Source: Pseudomonadota bacterium (GTDB lineage Bacteria; Pseudomonadota; Alphaproteobacteria; Rhizobiales; Xanthobacteraceae). From it: 42,774 nucleotides of DNA. The stretch is from positions 1 through 42,774 of the forward strand of contig JAEXHR010000311.1 of assembly GCA_023449855.1 (NCBI GenBank), written 5' to 3'. The notes under the pieces are model-generated. The model was not told where the DNA came from. It worked only from the letters and a program-made list of their open reading frames with translations, and did no database searches. How positions within the stretch are numbered: position 1 is the first letter of the stretch; every line of letters starts with the position of its first letter. Positions 1 through 10,690 of this stretch are shown here, piece after piece. The position numbers and the translations under genes are program-made.

Positions 1-802
1 GACGAGGATCCCACCATTTCATCAGTCAGCCGAAGCTGACCAACATGCCGTCCGCGCTTCACAGCGCAAAAACAGCGATGGTGTTTCCTTGTATAAAACG
101 TGTGCCGCCGAAGTCTTTCGTCCGGCCCCGCAGTCAAGCCAAAGCTCAACCAGCGAGACCCGCAAGGACTCCGCCGTCCACGTTTCTCTTTCTTCTTCTG
201 AACTTGTCAAACAGCCCGACGCAGATGCGTCAAATCTCACAACACTCATTCGACAGAAATTCAGCAGCCGACACCTATCGGCCACCTCATCACTATCGCG
301 ATGTTGATTTCTGAAGCACGAAACGTCCGCCGGACCCGTGGGTCGGCGCCGCCGCGCTCAGTGGCCGTCTTATAGGCGGGGGAACGCGGACCTGTCAACG
401 CGTTTCGTCAGAAAATCGTCACGCACCGGCGAAGAATCTTCCGAAGCGGAAAAGCGTAGGTTTTTCAGGCATAACGCCGCATCAAAGCCACATTGCTCCG
501 GCGTTCTGACGCTGCCTTGGGTGAAGATTCTTTGTCGGAACCGCGAAATTTCTCGGTTCCCGATGTCGAAAATCCATCCATGGGCGGCTGCGACGACGGC
601 GGGATGACGATCGGTGCCTGGATTGCCAGACAAAGACGGCCGGCCACGCAGCCTCGAATACGATAGCAAGACGGCAAGGGCCTCTCTGCAGCATTGACGA
701 TTGGACCTTGGGCCAGCATTTTGGCCCGCGCTGTTCGATCATCCATGTGCTTGAGCTGGGGAAGCTCTGCCGCCGGATGCCGGCACTTTGGGGGACTACG
801 GT
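1..802. other. Leading region with no recognisable gene
   Basis: Only short overlapping open frames occur here, on both strands, and none resembles a known family or has a convincing ribosome binding site. I see no tRNA or rRNA fold. The only clear structure is a dyad at 537-560, listed separately. The stretch probably holds the promoter and leader of the M23 peptidase gene that follows, but no specific promoter could be assigned. Confidence 0.5.
537..560. promoter_or_regulatory. 24-bp near-perfect dyad, operator candidate
   Basis: GGAACCG (537-543) is mirrored by CGGTTCC (554-560), and the centre GAAATTTC is itself palindromic, leaving a single mismatched pair. With essentially no loop, this looks more like a protein-binding dyad than a terminator. 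It lies about 245 bp before the M23 peptidase start. The binding protein is unknown. The GGAAC and GTT elements are too close together (14 bp) to be an EcfG-type promoter. Confidence 0.35.
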
Positions 803-2872
803 TTGAACCACGGACTGTCACGCAGTGGCGCCTATAATCGTGAGACCGGGATGATCGATCTCGGCCACGAGCCGCCACTTTCCGTCGATGGCTCCGAGGC
901 CGCGGTGATCGATCGCCGCCGTGTGTCCGTACAGTGGTTCAGTGGTACGATTCTCACGGGTCTGTGCGGCGCAGCCTTGATCGGCGGCGCCGTTTTCGCA
1001 TCGCTCGACGGCGAGATGACCTTTGCGAAACTGCCCGAGCGCGTGGAAAGCGCGCTGCGCGGCGCCGTCAGCCCCAACGACAAACAAGTCAGCCTGCATA
1101 AAGCCGATCGCCTGCCGCCGCCGAGCGAAGCCTCCGCCGCGCGTCAGGTGTTTCGCGTCTCCACCGTCACCCGCGTCGGCAATCGCGACGTGATGCGGGT
1201 ACGGCCTTATGTGAAGATCTCCGGCAATCTGGTGATGGCGACGAGCGATCTCTCCGCCAAGGTGCCGCCCTTCAATGCGCAGCGCCTGCTCACCGATGTC
1301 GGCGGCGCGCAGCCGACGGCAGAGGATGCGGCCAGCAGCAGCGAGGCGGCTGAGCCGGATGCCGAGGTCTCGTTCGTCACGCGCGACCTCGCGCAGGTAC
1401 TGCCGAAGGCCAAGCTCGGTGCATCGGTCTCCATCGACGAGGTGTTGATGCGCGTGCGCGATGCCTCGAACTGGCGCGGCCAGGGCGGCGTGCGCTACGC
1501 CTCCATCGGCGGCACGCAGGATTACAGCGGCGCCGGCAGCGAAATGAAGATGGCCTATGCGGCCGAAGGCCAGGTGGCCGATCCCTATGCGGGCTTCGAG
1601 ACCCGCATCGTTCCGGAAAACGTCACCCTGCTCGCCAAGACCAAGGAGCAGATCACCGGCGGCAATCCCGTCGGCGAACGCGTTCACATCGTCAAGAAGG
1701 GCGAGACAGTCCCCAGCATCATGCGCGAACAGGGCGCTTCCTATGAGGAAGCTCGCCAGATCGCCGCAACGCTCGGCGCCAAGGGGCGCGACGGCGGGCT
1801 CCGCGAAGGCCAGAAACTACGCATCCTGATGGCGCCGGCCGGCCCCGGCCAGCGACTGATGCCCTACCGCGTCATCGTCGCCACCGACAGCACCGTCGAG
1901 GCCGTGGCGGCACTGTCGGATCTCGGCAAATATGTCGCCGTCGATGTCTCCACCATGAATACGGCGACGCAGGTCGCTTCCCAGAACGACGATGACGAGG
2001 AGGAGGACGACGGCACCGGCGTCCGGCTCTATCAGAGCATCTATGAGACGGCGCTGCGCAACAAGGTGCCGGCCACCGTCATCGAGGACATGATCAAGAT
2101 CTACTCCTACGATGTCGACTTCCAGCGCCGTGTGCAGCCGGGCGACTCGTTTGACGTGTTCTTCGCCAGCGAAGACGAAGGCTCCGCCAATCCCGACCGC
2201 AACGAGGTGCTGTTCGCCTCGCTCACCGTCGGCGGCGAGACCAAGAAATACTACCGCTTCAAGACCGACGACGATTCCGTGGTCGACTTCTATGACGAGA
2301 CCGGCAAGAGCGCGAAGAAGTTCCTGGTCCGCAAGCCCGTCAACAACGCCATCATGCGCTCTGGCTTCGGCGGCCGCCGCCACCCGATCCTCGGCTACAC
2401 CAAGATGCATACGGGCGTGGACTGGTCCGCCCCCTATGGCACGCCGATCTTTGCCTCGGGCAATGGCATGATCGAGAAGGTGGGCTGGGAAGGCGGCTAC
2501 GGCAAATATATCCGCGTGAAGCACAATAACGGCTATGAGACCGCCTATGGCCATATGTCGGCCTATGCCAAGGGCATGGAGCCCGGCAAGCGCGTCCGCC
2601 AGGGCCAGGTGATCGGCTTCATCGGCTCCACCGGCCTCTCCACCGGCGCGCACGTCCACTACGAAATCCTGGTCAATGGCCGCTTCGTCGATCCCATGCG
2701 CGTGAAACTGCCGCGCGGGCGTTCGCTGGAAGGCCCGATGATGGCGAGCTTCGAGAAGGCGCGCGATCAGATCGACACGCAGATGAGCCAGCGCGGCGCC
2801 GCCCGCGTGTCGGATGCGACCGGCAGCACCGCCGTGGTGCCGGCGCAGACGCGATCAATTACCACCCGCTGA
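803..2872 (+). CDS. M23 family metallopeptidase (LytM/DD-endopeptidase type), membrane anchored
   Basis: About 689 residues. The order is a short cytoplasmic tail, one hydrophobic segment (WFSGTILTGLCGAALIGG...), a long periplasmic part, a LysM-like stretch (VHIVKKGETVPSIM... GLREGQKLRIL) and a C-terminal M23 domain. The zinc and catalytic residues of the family are visible as HTGVD (about 536-540) and HVH (about 617-619), so it should be an active peptidoglycan hydrolase cleaving peptide cross-links. A Gly-rich signature GFGGRRHPI precedes the site. I prefer the TTG start at 803 because a GGGGGA stretch sits seven bases upstream; TTG at 788 and ATG at 851 are alternatives. It is convergent with the next gene, 20 bp away. 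Confidence 0.9.
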   Translation: MNHGLSRSGAYNRETGMIDLGHEPPLSVDGSEAAVIDRRRVSVQWFSGTILTGLCGAALIGGAVFASLDGEMTFAKLPERVESALRGAVSPNDKQVSLHKADRLPPPSEASAARQVFRVSTVTRVGNRDVMRVRPYVKISGNLVMATSDLSAKVPPFNAQRLLTDVGGAQPTAEDAASSSEAAEPDAEVSFVTRDLAQVLPKAKLGASVSIDEVLMRVRDASNWRGQGGVRYASIGGTQDYSGAGSEMKMAYAAEGQVADPYAGFETRIVPENVTLLAKTKEQITGGNPVGERVHIVKKGETVPSIMREQGASYEEARQIAATLGAKGRDGGLREGQKLRILMAPAGPGQRLMPYRVIVATDSTVEAVAALSDLGKYVAVDVSTMNTATQVASQNDDDEEEDDGTGVRLYQSIYETALRNKVPATVIEDMIKIYSYDVDFQRRVQPGDSFDVFFASEDEGSANPDRNEVLFASLTVGGETKKYYRFKTDDDSVVDFYDETGKSAKKFLVRKPVNNAIMRSGFGGRRHPILGYTKMHTGVDWSAPYGTPIFASGNGMIEKVGWEGGYGKYIRVKHNNGYETAYGHMSAYAKGMEPGKRVRQGQVIGFIGSTGLSTGAHVHYEILVNGRFVDPMRVKLPRGRSLEGPMMASFEKARDQIDTQMSQRGAARVSDATGSTAVVPAQTRSITTR

Positions 2873-2891
2873 GATCCATCACGGCTGAGAT

Positions 2892-3530
2892 CTAGCCGGC
2901 TGCGAGCAGTTCAGCCTCGATCCGGCGAACCCCCGGCGCGCCGGCGACAGCGGCGTCGATTAGTGCATCCGCGATCTTGTTCGCGGGGCTGATCCGGTAG
3001 CGCCGAGGCAGCAGTGGCCCTAGCGCTCCCAACACGACCGACGCAATCCGCTCGCCCAGCCGGAATTCATCACGGTCGCCGCCGATCAGCCCGGGCCGCA
3101 CGATGGTCAGCGACGCAAAACCGACCGCGCCGATCGCCGCCTCGATCTCCCCCTTCGTGCGGGGATAGAGCAGCCGCGATTTTGCATCGGCGCCCAGCGA
3201 CGAGTTGAGCGCAAACCGCGTGGCCCCATGGCGATGGGCCAGTTGCGCCACGACGAGCGGATAGTCGTAATCGACCATGCGAAAGGCTTCGTCGGAGCCG
3301 GCCGTAGCCCGCGTCGTGCCGAGCGCACATATCGCGCCACCGACGCCCCACCACTCCGCCTCAGCCGGCAGCCGCGCGAAATCCACCAGCGGATTGTCGA
3401 GTTTGGGATGCGCATCGAGCGGCCGACGGGTCGGTGCAACGAGCCGCGTGATGCGCTCGTCCGCCAGCGCCTGAGCGACGACGTGACGACCGACGAGACC
3501 TGTGGCGCCAACCACCAGAATGCGTGTCAT
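2892..3530 (-). CDS. NAD(P)-binding Rossmann-fold protein (SDR-like, HTATIP2/YbjT-type)
   Basis: 212 residues. The N-terminus MTRILVVGATGLVGRHV contains the GxxGxxG dinucleotide-binding loop (residues 8-14), typical of atypical short-chain dehydrogenases. The length is short, as in the HTATIP2/oxidoreductase subgroup. The substrate cannot be read from sequence. The start is well supported by GGAGGGG seven bases or so upstream of ATG. It lies downstream of clpB on the same strand but is separated from it by a strong hairpin, so it is probably its own transcription unit or receives only read-through. Confidence 0.8.
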   Translation of the reverse strand: MTRILVVGATGLVGRHVVAQALADERITRLVAPTRRPLDAHPKLDNPLVDFARLPAEAEWWGVGGAICALGTTRATAGSDEAFRMVDYDYPLVVAQLAHRHGATRFALNSSLGADAKSRLLYPRTKGEIEAAIGAVGFASLTIVRPGLIGGDRDEFRLGERIASVVLGALGPLLPRRYRISPANKIADALIDAAVAGAPGVRRIEAELLAAG

Positions 3531-3548
3531 CTTTCCCCTCCGGATATG

Positions 3549-3582
3549 GAAACGGCCTGAACCGTGAAGCTCAGGCCGTTTC
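3549..3582 (-). terminator. Hairpin terminator after clpB
   Basis: A perfect 12-bp stem (GAAACGGCCTGA at 3549-3560 against TCAGGCCGTTTC at 3571-3582) with a 10-base loop lies 23 bases past the clpB stop. On the minus strand the stem ends in GTTTC, so the U tract is short. It is a likely intrinsic terminator for clpB. It also lies just upstream of the next gene's ribosome binding site. Confidence 0.6.
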
Positions 3583-3604
3583 TCTCAATCTACTTTATCG
3601 ACGT

Positions 3605-6241
<2,637 letters not shown>

Positions 6242-6473
6242 CGTTTGTTGTCCCTCGGCCTGCCGCCATCGCCTCGAAAGCACGATATCGGCATCTTCAT
6301 TGGGGGTTCCGCGGGACGCATTGATGGTCGTCAACCGGCCGCGGTCGTCACTGGCGCGAAAGCCAGCTTGACGCAAATGTGGGCACACGGTTCCTGAAAA
6401 GGAAGAGGCCCGCATAAATTTCCAGCCGGCCTGGCGGTGGCACCCCGGCCCCAAATCTCCTATGGCTGGAACC

Positions 6474-7247
6474 ATGACCGAACAGCCTTATGCCAGCCTC
6501 GCCAGCATCTATCGCTACCCCGTGAAGGGCCTGACGCCCGAACCGCTGACCGACGTCGCGCTGACGCCCGGCCAGACCCTGCCGGCCGACCGCCGCTATG
6601 CCATCGAGAACGGCCCGATCGGTTTCGACCCGGCGGCGCCGCAGTATTTCCCGAAGACCCAGTTCCTGATGCTGATGCGCAACGAGCGCCTGGCGGCGCT
6701 GCGCAGCCACTATGACGACGCCAATCACACGCTGACGATCCGGAAGGACGGTGATGAGGTGGCCCGGGCCGACCTGCGGTCAGCCGATGGCCGCCGCGAG
6801 ATCGAGGCGTATTTCGCCACCGATTTTGCCGATGAGCTTCGTGGCCCGCCAAAGGTGCTGTTTGCCGAGGGGCACAGTTTTTCCGACGTGCCGCGCAAGG
6901 TGGTTTCGATCATCAATCTCGCCAGCGTCGCCGATCTGGAAAAGACGATCGGCCAACCGGTCCATCCGCTGCGCTTTCGCGGCAACCTGCATGTCGAGGG
7001 CTGGCCGGCCTGGCATGAATTCGAGCTGCTGGAGCGCACGCTAAAGATCGGCGATGTCCGGCTCAAGGTGGTGAAGCGCATCGTCCGCTGCGCCGCGACA
7101 AATGTCGACCCGGATACGGCCGCCCGTGACCTGACGATCCCGAAGACACTGCTGCAGACCTATGGGCACGCCGATTGCGGCGTCTATGCCGAGGTGATCG
7201 ACGGCGGCAGGATCGCCGCCGGGGATCGGATTGAGATTGAAGCGTAG
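6474..7247 (+). CDS. MOSC domain-containing protein (YcbX-like)
   Basis: About 257 residues. It has an N-terminal MOSC beta-barrel-like part (IYRYPVKGLTPEPL) followed by a C-terminal MOSC domain with the usual RCxxTNVDP-type motif, here IVRCAATNVDPDTA, in which the Cys is the expected molybdenum/sulfur ligand. Family members handle the molybdenum cofactor or reduce N-hydroxylated compounds. It has no ferredoxin domain, unlike E. coli YcbX. The ATG at 6462 is an alternative start; neither has a strong ribosome binding site. The gene is divergent from clpB. Its TAG stop lies inside the left arm of an intergenic palindrome (7242-7333). Confidence 0.85.
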   Translation: MTEQPYASLASIYRYPVKGLTPEPLTDVALTPGQTLPADRRYAIENGPIGFDPAAPQYFPKTQFLMLMRNERLAALRSHYDDANHTLTIRKDGDEVARADLRSADGRREIEAYFATDFADELRGPPKVLFAEGHSFSDVPRKVVSIINLASVADLEKTIGQPVHPLRFRGNLHVEGWPAWHEFELLERTLKIGDVRLKVVKRIVRCAATNVDPDTAARDLTIPKTLLQTYGHADCGVYAEVIDGGRIAAGDRIEIEA

Positions 7248-7333
7248 GGCGGATTAGCGCAGCGTAATCGGCCGGCCGAGTTCATTGTTGAAACTCCGCG
7301 GCGGATTACGGCTTCGCCTAATCCGCCCTACGC
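7242..7333. repeat. Palindromic intergenic repeat, GTAGGGCGGAT family, copy 1
   Basis: A perfect 16-bp inverted repeat (7242-7257 against 7318-7333) starts inside the end of the MOSC gene. The inner part is also partly self-complementary (GCGCAGCGTAATC against GATTACGGCTTCGC). The same GTAGGGCGGAT arms recur at 8294 and 41154. Such elements are dispersed REP/BIME-like repeats; this one may also end transcription between the two convergent genes. Confidence 0.8.
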
Positions 7334-7348
7334 AAGAACTGACGCGCC

Positions 7349-7996
7349 TCAGCTCGACGGCATCACGTAAGCGTAGATTCGGCCCTTGGAGTACGTGGAC
7401 TCAGCGACGCGGTTGCCGTGATTGCCCGACACGATGATCGGATTGCCTTTGGCATCGACACCCGAGACGACGCCGACATGGCCGCCGCGGCGGCCGCGCG
7501 ACATCACGGCGATGGCGCCGACCTGCGGGCCGGAGATGCGATGACCGTAGCTCGAGAACGATCGTGCCATGTCGGAGCCCGTGCCCTGATGGCCGGTGCG
7601 CTTCAGCACCAGATTCATGAAAGCGGCGCACCACAGGCTGCGCCGGTCGGTGGGATTACCGCGGCCGATGAAGCTGCGCGCAGCCTCGACCAGACCCGAG
7701 CCACCGAAGCCGCCCGAAGGCTGGTTCATGCTCGCATTGGCATTCGCGAAATTCGCAGCGTCGCCGAACGAAGGCGCCTGCTGCTCCGCGCGCGCGGCGT
7801 GCCGGCGCGCAATCCGCGCGCGATGGCGGACGTAATGACGAGAGCTGTAAGTGTGTTTGCCGACATGCGCGTGGTGACGCGCGGCGCCGTGCTGGGGCCG
7901 GGCCGAAGCCGGCGAGACTGACGCGAAGACTGCTGCCGAACAAAGCGCCAAAGCGGAGAGGCGAAGTGCACGGCGATACGCAACGAACTCAAACAT
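7349..7996 (-). CDS. TIGR02594 family exported protein (NlpC/P60-CHAP-like fold)
   Basis: 215 residues. It has a Sec signal peptide (hydrophobic LRLSALALCSAAVFASVSPASA, cleavage probably after about residue 32), a His/Arg-rich linker, a Gly-rich spacer and a C-terminal cysteine-peptidase-like domain. The presumed catalytic residues are Cys123 in SLWCAAF, His173 in RGGHVGVV, and a polar residue in VSGNHGN. TIGR02594 proteins are related to CHAP/NlpC amidases and probably act on peptidoglycan in the periplasm, but no member-specific activity can be stated. The basic linker may bind the cell wall or DNA. A long untranslated region lies upstream. Confidence 0.85.
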   Translation of the reverse strand: MFEFVAYRRALRLSALALCSAAVFASVSPASARPQHGAARHHAHVGKHTYSSRHYVRHRARIARRHAARAEQQAPSFGDAANFANANASMNQPSGGFGGSGLVEAARSFIGRGNPTDRRSLWCAAFMNLVLKRTGHQGTGSDMARSFSSYGHRISGPQVGAIAVMSRGRRGGHVGVVSGVDAKGNPIIVSGNHGNRVAESTYSKGRIYAYVMPSS

Positions 7997-8169
7997 AGAA
8001 AGTTAACCCTCATAAATACCCCCGATCCCCCGATCGGAAACACGCTCCAAGTTTTTGAGGGCTGTGTGAAAACAGTCCGGATGTGACGGAAACAAGACGG
8101 CGAGCGGGTCGAAACGAGCTCATTTCAGGCCCGACCGCCCCGCGATGGGGCTAAACCCAATAGAAACCA

Positions 8170-8183
8170 TACGTATAGACATA
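8170..8183. promoter_or_regulatory. HutC-like operator copy upstream of the TIGR02594 gene
   Basis: TACGTATAGACATA differs by one base from the TATGTATAGACATA palindrome in the hutF-hutI promoter region of this window (33929-33942). GntR/HutC-type repressors bind sites of this general shape. It lies about 175 bp before the exported protein start on that gene's strand. It could be chance. Confidence 0.3.
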
Positions 8184-8293
8184 GGGGATGGTCTCCTAGC
8201 GCAGGGCCGGCCCGAGATACCTATTTTAATTAGCTATTAAGAATTGCTTCCCGCGAGATTTTGGCCGCTGCAACCGTATGCAAAGACGGTGCT

Positions 8294-8333
8294 GTCGTAG
8301 GGCGGATTACGCCGCGCTCATCCGCCTTACGAC
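8294..8333. repeat. Short hairpin repeat, GTAGGGCGGAT family, copy 2
   Basis: GTCGTAGGGCGGAT (8294-8307) pairs with ATCCGCCTTACGAC (8320-8333) at 13 of 14 positions around a 12-base loop. This is a compact version of the repeat at 7242 and 41154, lacking the long internal segment. Confidence 0.75.
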
Positions 8334-8369
8334 TATTGAGAATGACGATTTCGCCAGGGTTTGGCCTAG

Positions 8370-8491
8370 CTCCGCCCTCATCCTGAGGAGCCGCGTAGCG
8401 GCGTCTCCAAGGATGGCTGCGAACATCAGCGCCAAGACATTTCATGGTTCGAGACGCGGCCTGTGGCCGCTCCTCACCATGAGGGGCGGAG
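8370..8491. repeat. Long palindromic repeat, CTCATCCTGAGGAGC family
   Basis: The outer arms CTCCGCCCTCATCCTGAGGAGC (written in parts: CTCCGCCCTCA, TCCTGAGGAGC) at 8370 onward pair with GCTCCTCACCATGAGGGGCGGAG ending at 8491, with mismatches. Inner arms CGTCTCCAAGGATGG and CATGGTTCGAGACGC are related. It abuts the metW stop codon (TAA at 8492-8494) exactly. It is probably a dispersed repeat serving as the metW 3' end. Confidence 0.7.
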
Positions 8492-9160
8492 TTACTTCTC
8501 TGCCCGCTGCAGCAGAAACACCCCCTGCTCGCCGAACAGATTCCAGAACCACCACGGTGCATTGAGGCGCAATGGACGGCCGTAAAGATCGAGCGCCACC
8601 GCGCGCTCCATCTTCACATGGATCTCGTCGCACAGATGCACGAAGTCCTTGATGGTGCAGAAATGAATATTTGGCGTGTCGTACCATGTCGCCGGCAGGT
8701 TTTCCGTCCGCGGCATGCGCCCGCCGACGAGCAGTTGCAGCCGCATCCGCCAGAAGCCGAAATTCGGAAACGACACGATGGCGCGGCGACCGATGCGCAG
8801 CAGATTCTCCAGCACCACGCGCGGCTGCCGCGTCGCCTGCAGTGTCTGCGACAGGATCACATAGTCGAACGCGTCGTCGGGATAGTTGACGAGGTCGGTG
8901 TCGGCGTCGCCCTGCACCACCGCGAGGCCCTTGCCGACGCAGCGATTCACCCCCTCGCGCGACAGCTCGATGCCGCGACCATCGATGCCGCGGCTTTCAA
9001 GCAGTTGCAGCAGATCGCCATCGCCGCAGCCGACATCGAGCACTTTCGCGCCGGCGGGAATCATCCCGGCGACGAGCAGATGATCGCCGCGATAGCTTTC
9101 GAGCGCAGGGGATGCCGGGCTGGCGAGTTTGATATCGAGGCCTTGCTGATGGACGTTCAT
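8492..9160 (-). CDS. metW: Methionine biosynthesis protein MetW
   Basis: 222 residues, a class I SAM-dependent methyltransferase fold with motif I VLDVGCGDG at 40-48 and the MetW-typical SFPNFGFWRMRLQLLVGGRMP and WYDTPNIHFCT segments. MetW partners MetX in many proteobacteria and is needed for full homoserine acetyltransferase activity in those studied. Its ATG overlaps the metX stop as ATGA, so the two are translationally coupled and both sit under the SAM-II leader upstream of metX. Its stop is immediately followed by a dispersed palindrome. Confidence 0.95.
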   Translation of the reverse strand: MNVHQQGLDIKLASPASPALESYRGDHLLVAGMIPAGAKVLDVGCGDGDLLQLLESRGIDGRGIELSREGVNRCVGKGLAVVQGDADTDLVNYPDDAFDYVILSQTLQATRQPRVVLENLLRIGRRAIVSFPNFGFWRMRLQLLVGGRMPRTENLPATWYDTPNIHFCTIKDFVHLCDEIHVKMERAVALDLYGRPLRLNAPWWFWNLFGEQGVFLLQRAEK

Positions 9161-10365
9161 TTGTCGCGGGCCTCCACCGGCAGGCCGCGCACCGCCGCAG
9201 CCGAATTCAGAAACGCGTCGGCGATATCGAGGAATTCCGGCACGTCGAGCAGGAAGGCGTCGTGGCCCTTGTCGGTCTCGATCTCGGCAAACGACACCCG
9301 CACGCCGCCGGCATTCAGCGCATGCACGACATCGCGCGATTCCGCGGTCGGGAACAGCCAGTCCGACGTGAAGGACATCAGGCAGAAGCGCGTCTGCGTA
9401 TCGCGGAAGGCTTCGGCGAGATGACCGTTATGGTCCGCCGCGATATCGAAATAGTCCATCGCGCGCGTGAGATAGAGATAGGAATTGGCATCGAAGCGCT
9501 CGACGAAGGACGAGCCCTGATAGCGCAGATAGCTCTCGACCTGGAAATCCGCATCGAACGAAAACGTCGGCAGTTCGCGATCCTGCATGCGGCGGCCGAA
9601 TTTGCGATGCAGGGCGGCATCCGACAGATAGGTGATATGTGCCGCCATGCGCGCGACGCCGAGGCCGCGATGCGGATGCGTGCCTTCCTCGAAGTAACGC
9701 CCGCCGCGCCAGTCCGGATCGGCCATCACGGCCTGACGGCCAAGCTCGTGGAAGGCGATGTTCTGCGCCGAATGCTTGGTCGCGCAGGCCACCGCGAGGG
9801 CCGAGAACACGCGCTCGGGATAGGCTGCCGTCCATTGCAGCGTCTGCATGCCGCCCATGGAGCCGCCGACCACGCAGAACAGCTGCGTGATGCCGAGACG
9901 GTCGATCAGCATGGTCTGGGCACGCACCATGTCGGGGATGGTGATGACCGGAAAATCGAGGCCCCAGATCTTGCCGGTGGCGGGATTGACCGAGGCCGGG
10001 CCTGTCGAGCCCATGCAGCCGCCGAGCACGTTGGAGCAGATGATGAAGTAGCGGTCGGTATCCAGCGCCTTGCCCGGCCCGACCATGGTCCCCCACCAGC
10101 CCGGCTTGCCGGTGACGGGATTTGTATTGAAGACGTGCTGGTCGCCCGTCAGGGCGTGGCAAACGAGGATGGCATTGGATCTGTCGGCGTTCAGCGTGCC
10201 GTAGGTCTGGTAGGCGATCTGGAACGGGGCGAGATCGACGCCGCAATCGAGCCGCAGCGGCTCTGCAACGCCGAACTTCGCCACCAGCGAACTCGGATTG
10301 TTGGCCTCCTGGCTGCGGTCCTCGGCGCGGACCGAGACGCTCTTCAAGGGCTGGACGTTGACCAT
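9157..10365 (-). CDS. metX: Homoserine O-acetyltransferase MetX
   Basis: 402 residues, alpha/beta hydrolase fold. The nucleophile is Ser169 in GGSMGGMQ, the acid is the Asp in SDWLFP, and the base is His368 in KGHDAF. The PGLTGDQ-like oxyanion region appears as CHALTGDQH. It acylates homoserine as the first committed step to methionine; acetyl versus succinyl preference cannot be fixed by eye. The ATG at 10365 has GGGAG 12 bases upstream, inside a small hairpin. Expression should be repressed by SAM through the aptamer and terminator between promoter and start. It is the first gene of a metX-metW operon. Confidence 0.95.
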   Translation of the reverse strand: MVNVQPLKSVSVRAEDRSQEANNPSSLVAKFGVAEPLRLDCGVDLAPFQIAYQTYGTLNADRSNAILVCHALTGDQHVFNTNPVTGKPGWWGTMVGPGKALDTDRYFIICSNVLGGCMGSTGPASVNPATGKIWGLDFPVITIPDMVRAQTMLIDRLGITQLFCVVGGSMGGMQTLQWTAAYPERVFSALAVACATKHSAQNIAFHELGRQAVMADPDWRGGRYFEEGTHPHRGLGVARMAAHITYLSDAALHRKFGRRMQDRELPTFSFDADFQVESYLRYQGSSFVERFDANSYLYLTRAMDYFDIAADHNGHLAEAFRDTQTRFCLMSFTSDWLFPTAESRDVVHALNAGGVRVSFAEIETDKGHDAFLLDVPEFLDIADAFLNSAAAVRGLPVEARDK

Positions 10366-10377
10366 CTCGATACCCGG

Positions 10378-10391
10378 CTCCCTCGCGGGAG
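10378..10391 (-). promoter_or_regulatory. Hairpin occluding the metX ribosome binding site
   Basis: On the minus strand CTCCC-GCGA-GGGAG forms a 5-bp stem with a GNRA-type tetraloop, and its 3' arm GGGAG is the best ribosome binding site for metX. It could dampen translation independently of the terminator upstream. It is short, so its strength is uncertain. Confidence 0.4.
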
Positions 10392-10416
10392 TCCTCCCAC
10401 ATCGAGACCGGGCATG

Positions 10417-10450
10417 AAAAACCCGGCCTGAACATACGGTTCGGCCGGGA
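10417..10450 (-). terminator. Intrinsic terminator in the metX leader
   Basis: On the minus strand CCCGGCCGAAC pairs with GTTCAGGCCGGG across a CGTAT loop with one bulged A, and is followed at once by TTTTT (10421-10417). It lies between the SAM-II aptamer and metX. The GGCCGGGG just after the aptamer (about 10459-10466) can pair with the CCCGGCC arm instead, giving an antiterminator, so this is probably the expression platform. Confidence 0.8.
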
Positions 10451-10460
10451 GCAATCGTCC

Positions 10461-10520
10461 CCGGCCTGTTTAGCGAGTTGTTTAACGTGGCTGCAAGCCG
10501 GCCGGCTCAAATGACCACGG
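10461..10520 (-). promoter_or_regulatory. SAM-II riboswitch aptamer
   Basis: The minus strand reads CCGTGG, then TCATTTGAGCC, GGCTTGCAGCCACG, TTAAACAACTC and GCTAAACAGGCC. Stem P1 is CGTGG with CCACG. The conserved SAM-II elements TTTGAGCC, CTTGCAGCCACG and GCTAAA are all present in order and spacing. SAM-II (metA motif) leaders precede metX/metA genes in alphaproteobacteria and turn them off when S-adenosylmethionine is abundant. The predicted transcription start from the promoter upstream falls just before P1. Confidence 0.9.
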
Positions 10521-10531
10521 AGTAGGCAGGG

Positions 10532-10560
10532 ATCGTAGTCCCACCTCGGCCGACCGTCAA
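10532..10560 (-). promoter_or_regulatory. Sigma-70 type promoter of metX-metW
   Basis: On the minus strand TTGACG (10560-10555) and TACGAT (10537-10532) are separated by exactly 17 bases. Transcription would begin near 10525, a few bases before the SAM-II P1 stem, which supports both calls. Confidence 0.7.
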
Positions 10561-10690
10561 TATAGGGCTGGCATGGACGCTTTGCCCAAGCGTCAGCCCT
10601 TAGAATAGCTGTCATGTTTTCTTTGCTTTCAGGCACCGTCTTACCTAATCAGGGGCCCTGTCAGCCCAAGGTCGACCAAGGTCCGTTTTC

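Larger units (their letters stand above)
7997..8491. other. 495-bp intergenic region with repeats and one operator-like site
   Basis: No coding frame is supported. It holds an operator-like palindrome (8170-8183), a short hairpin repeat (8294-8333) and a long repeat (8370-8491), all listed separately. It also has an AT-rich patch (about 8220-8250), several short GC stems such as GGGCTAAACCC, and the 5' region of the exported protein gene. A small RNA in 8000-8220 cannot be excluded, but I recognise none. Confidence 0.5.

Noticed and set aside
6370..6410. Heat-shock (RpoH) promoter for clpB
   Set aside because: CTTCCT, a 16-base spacer and CCCACATTT is the nearest match on the minus strand, but the invariant CTTG of the -35 box is missing.
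6242..6475. N-terminal extension of clpB
   Set aside because: The added residues have no ClpB similarity, and the ATG at 6241 has a good ribosome binding site.
10366..10402. Leader peptide before metX (ATG at 10402)
   Set aside because: The frame runs on into metX out of register, has no run of Met codons and no stop before the gene. The SAM-II aptamer explains the regulation.
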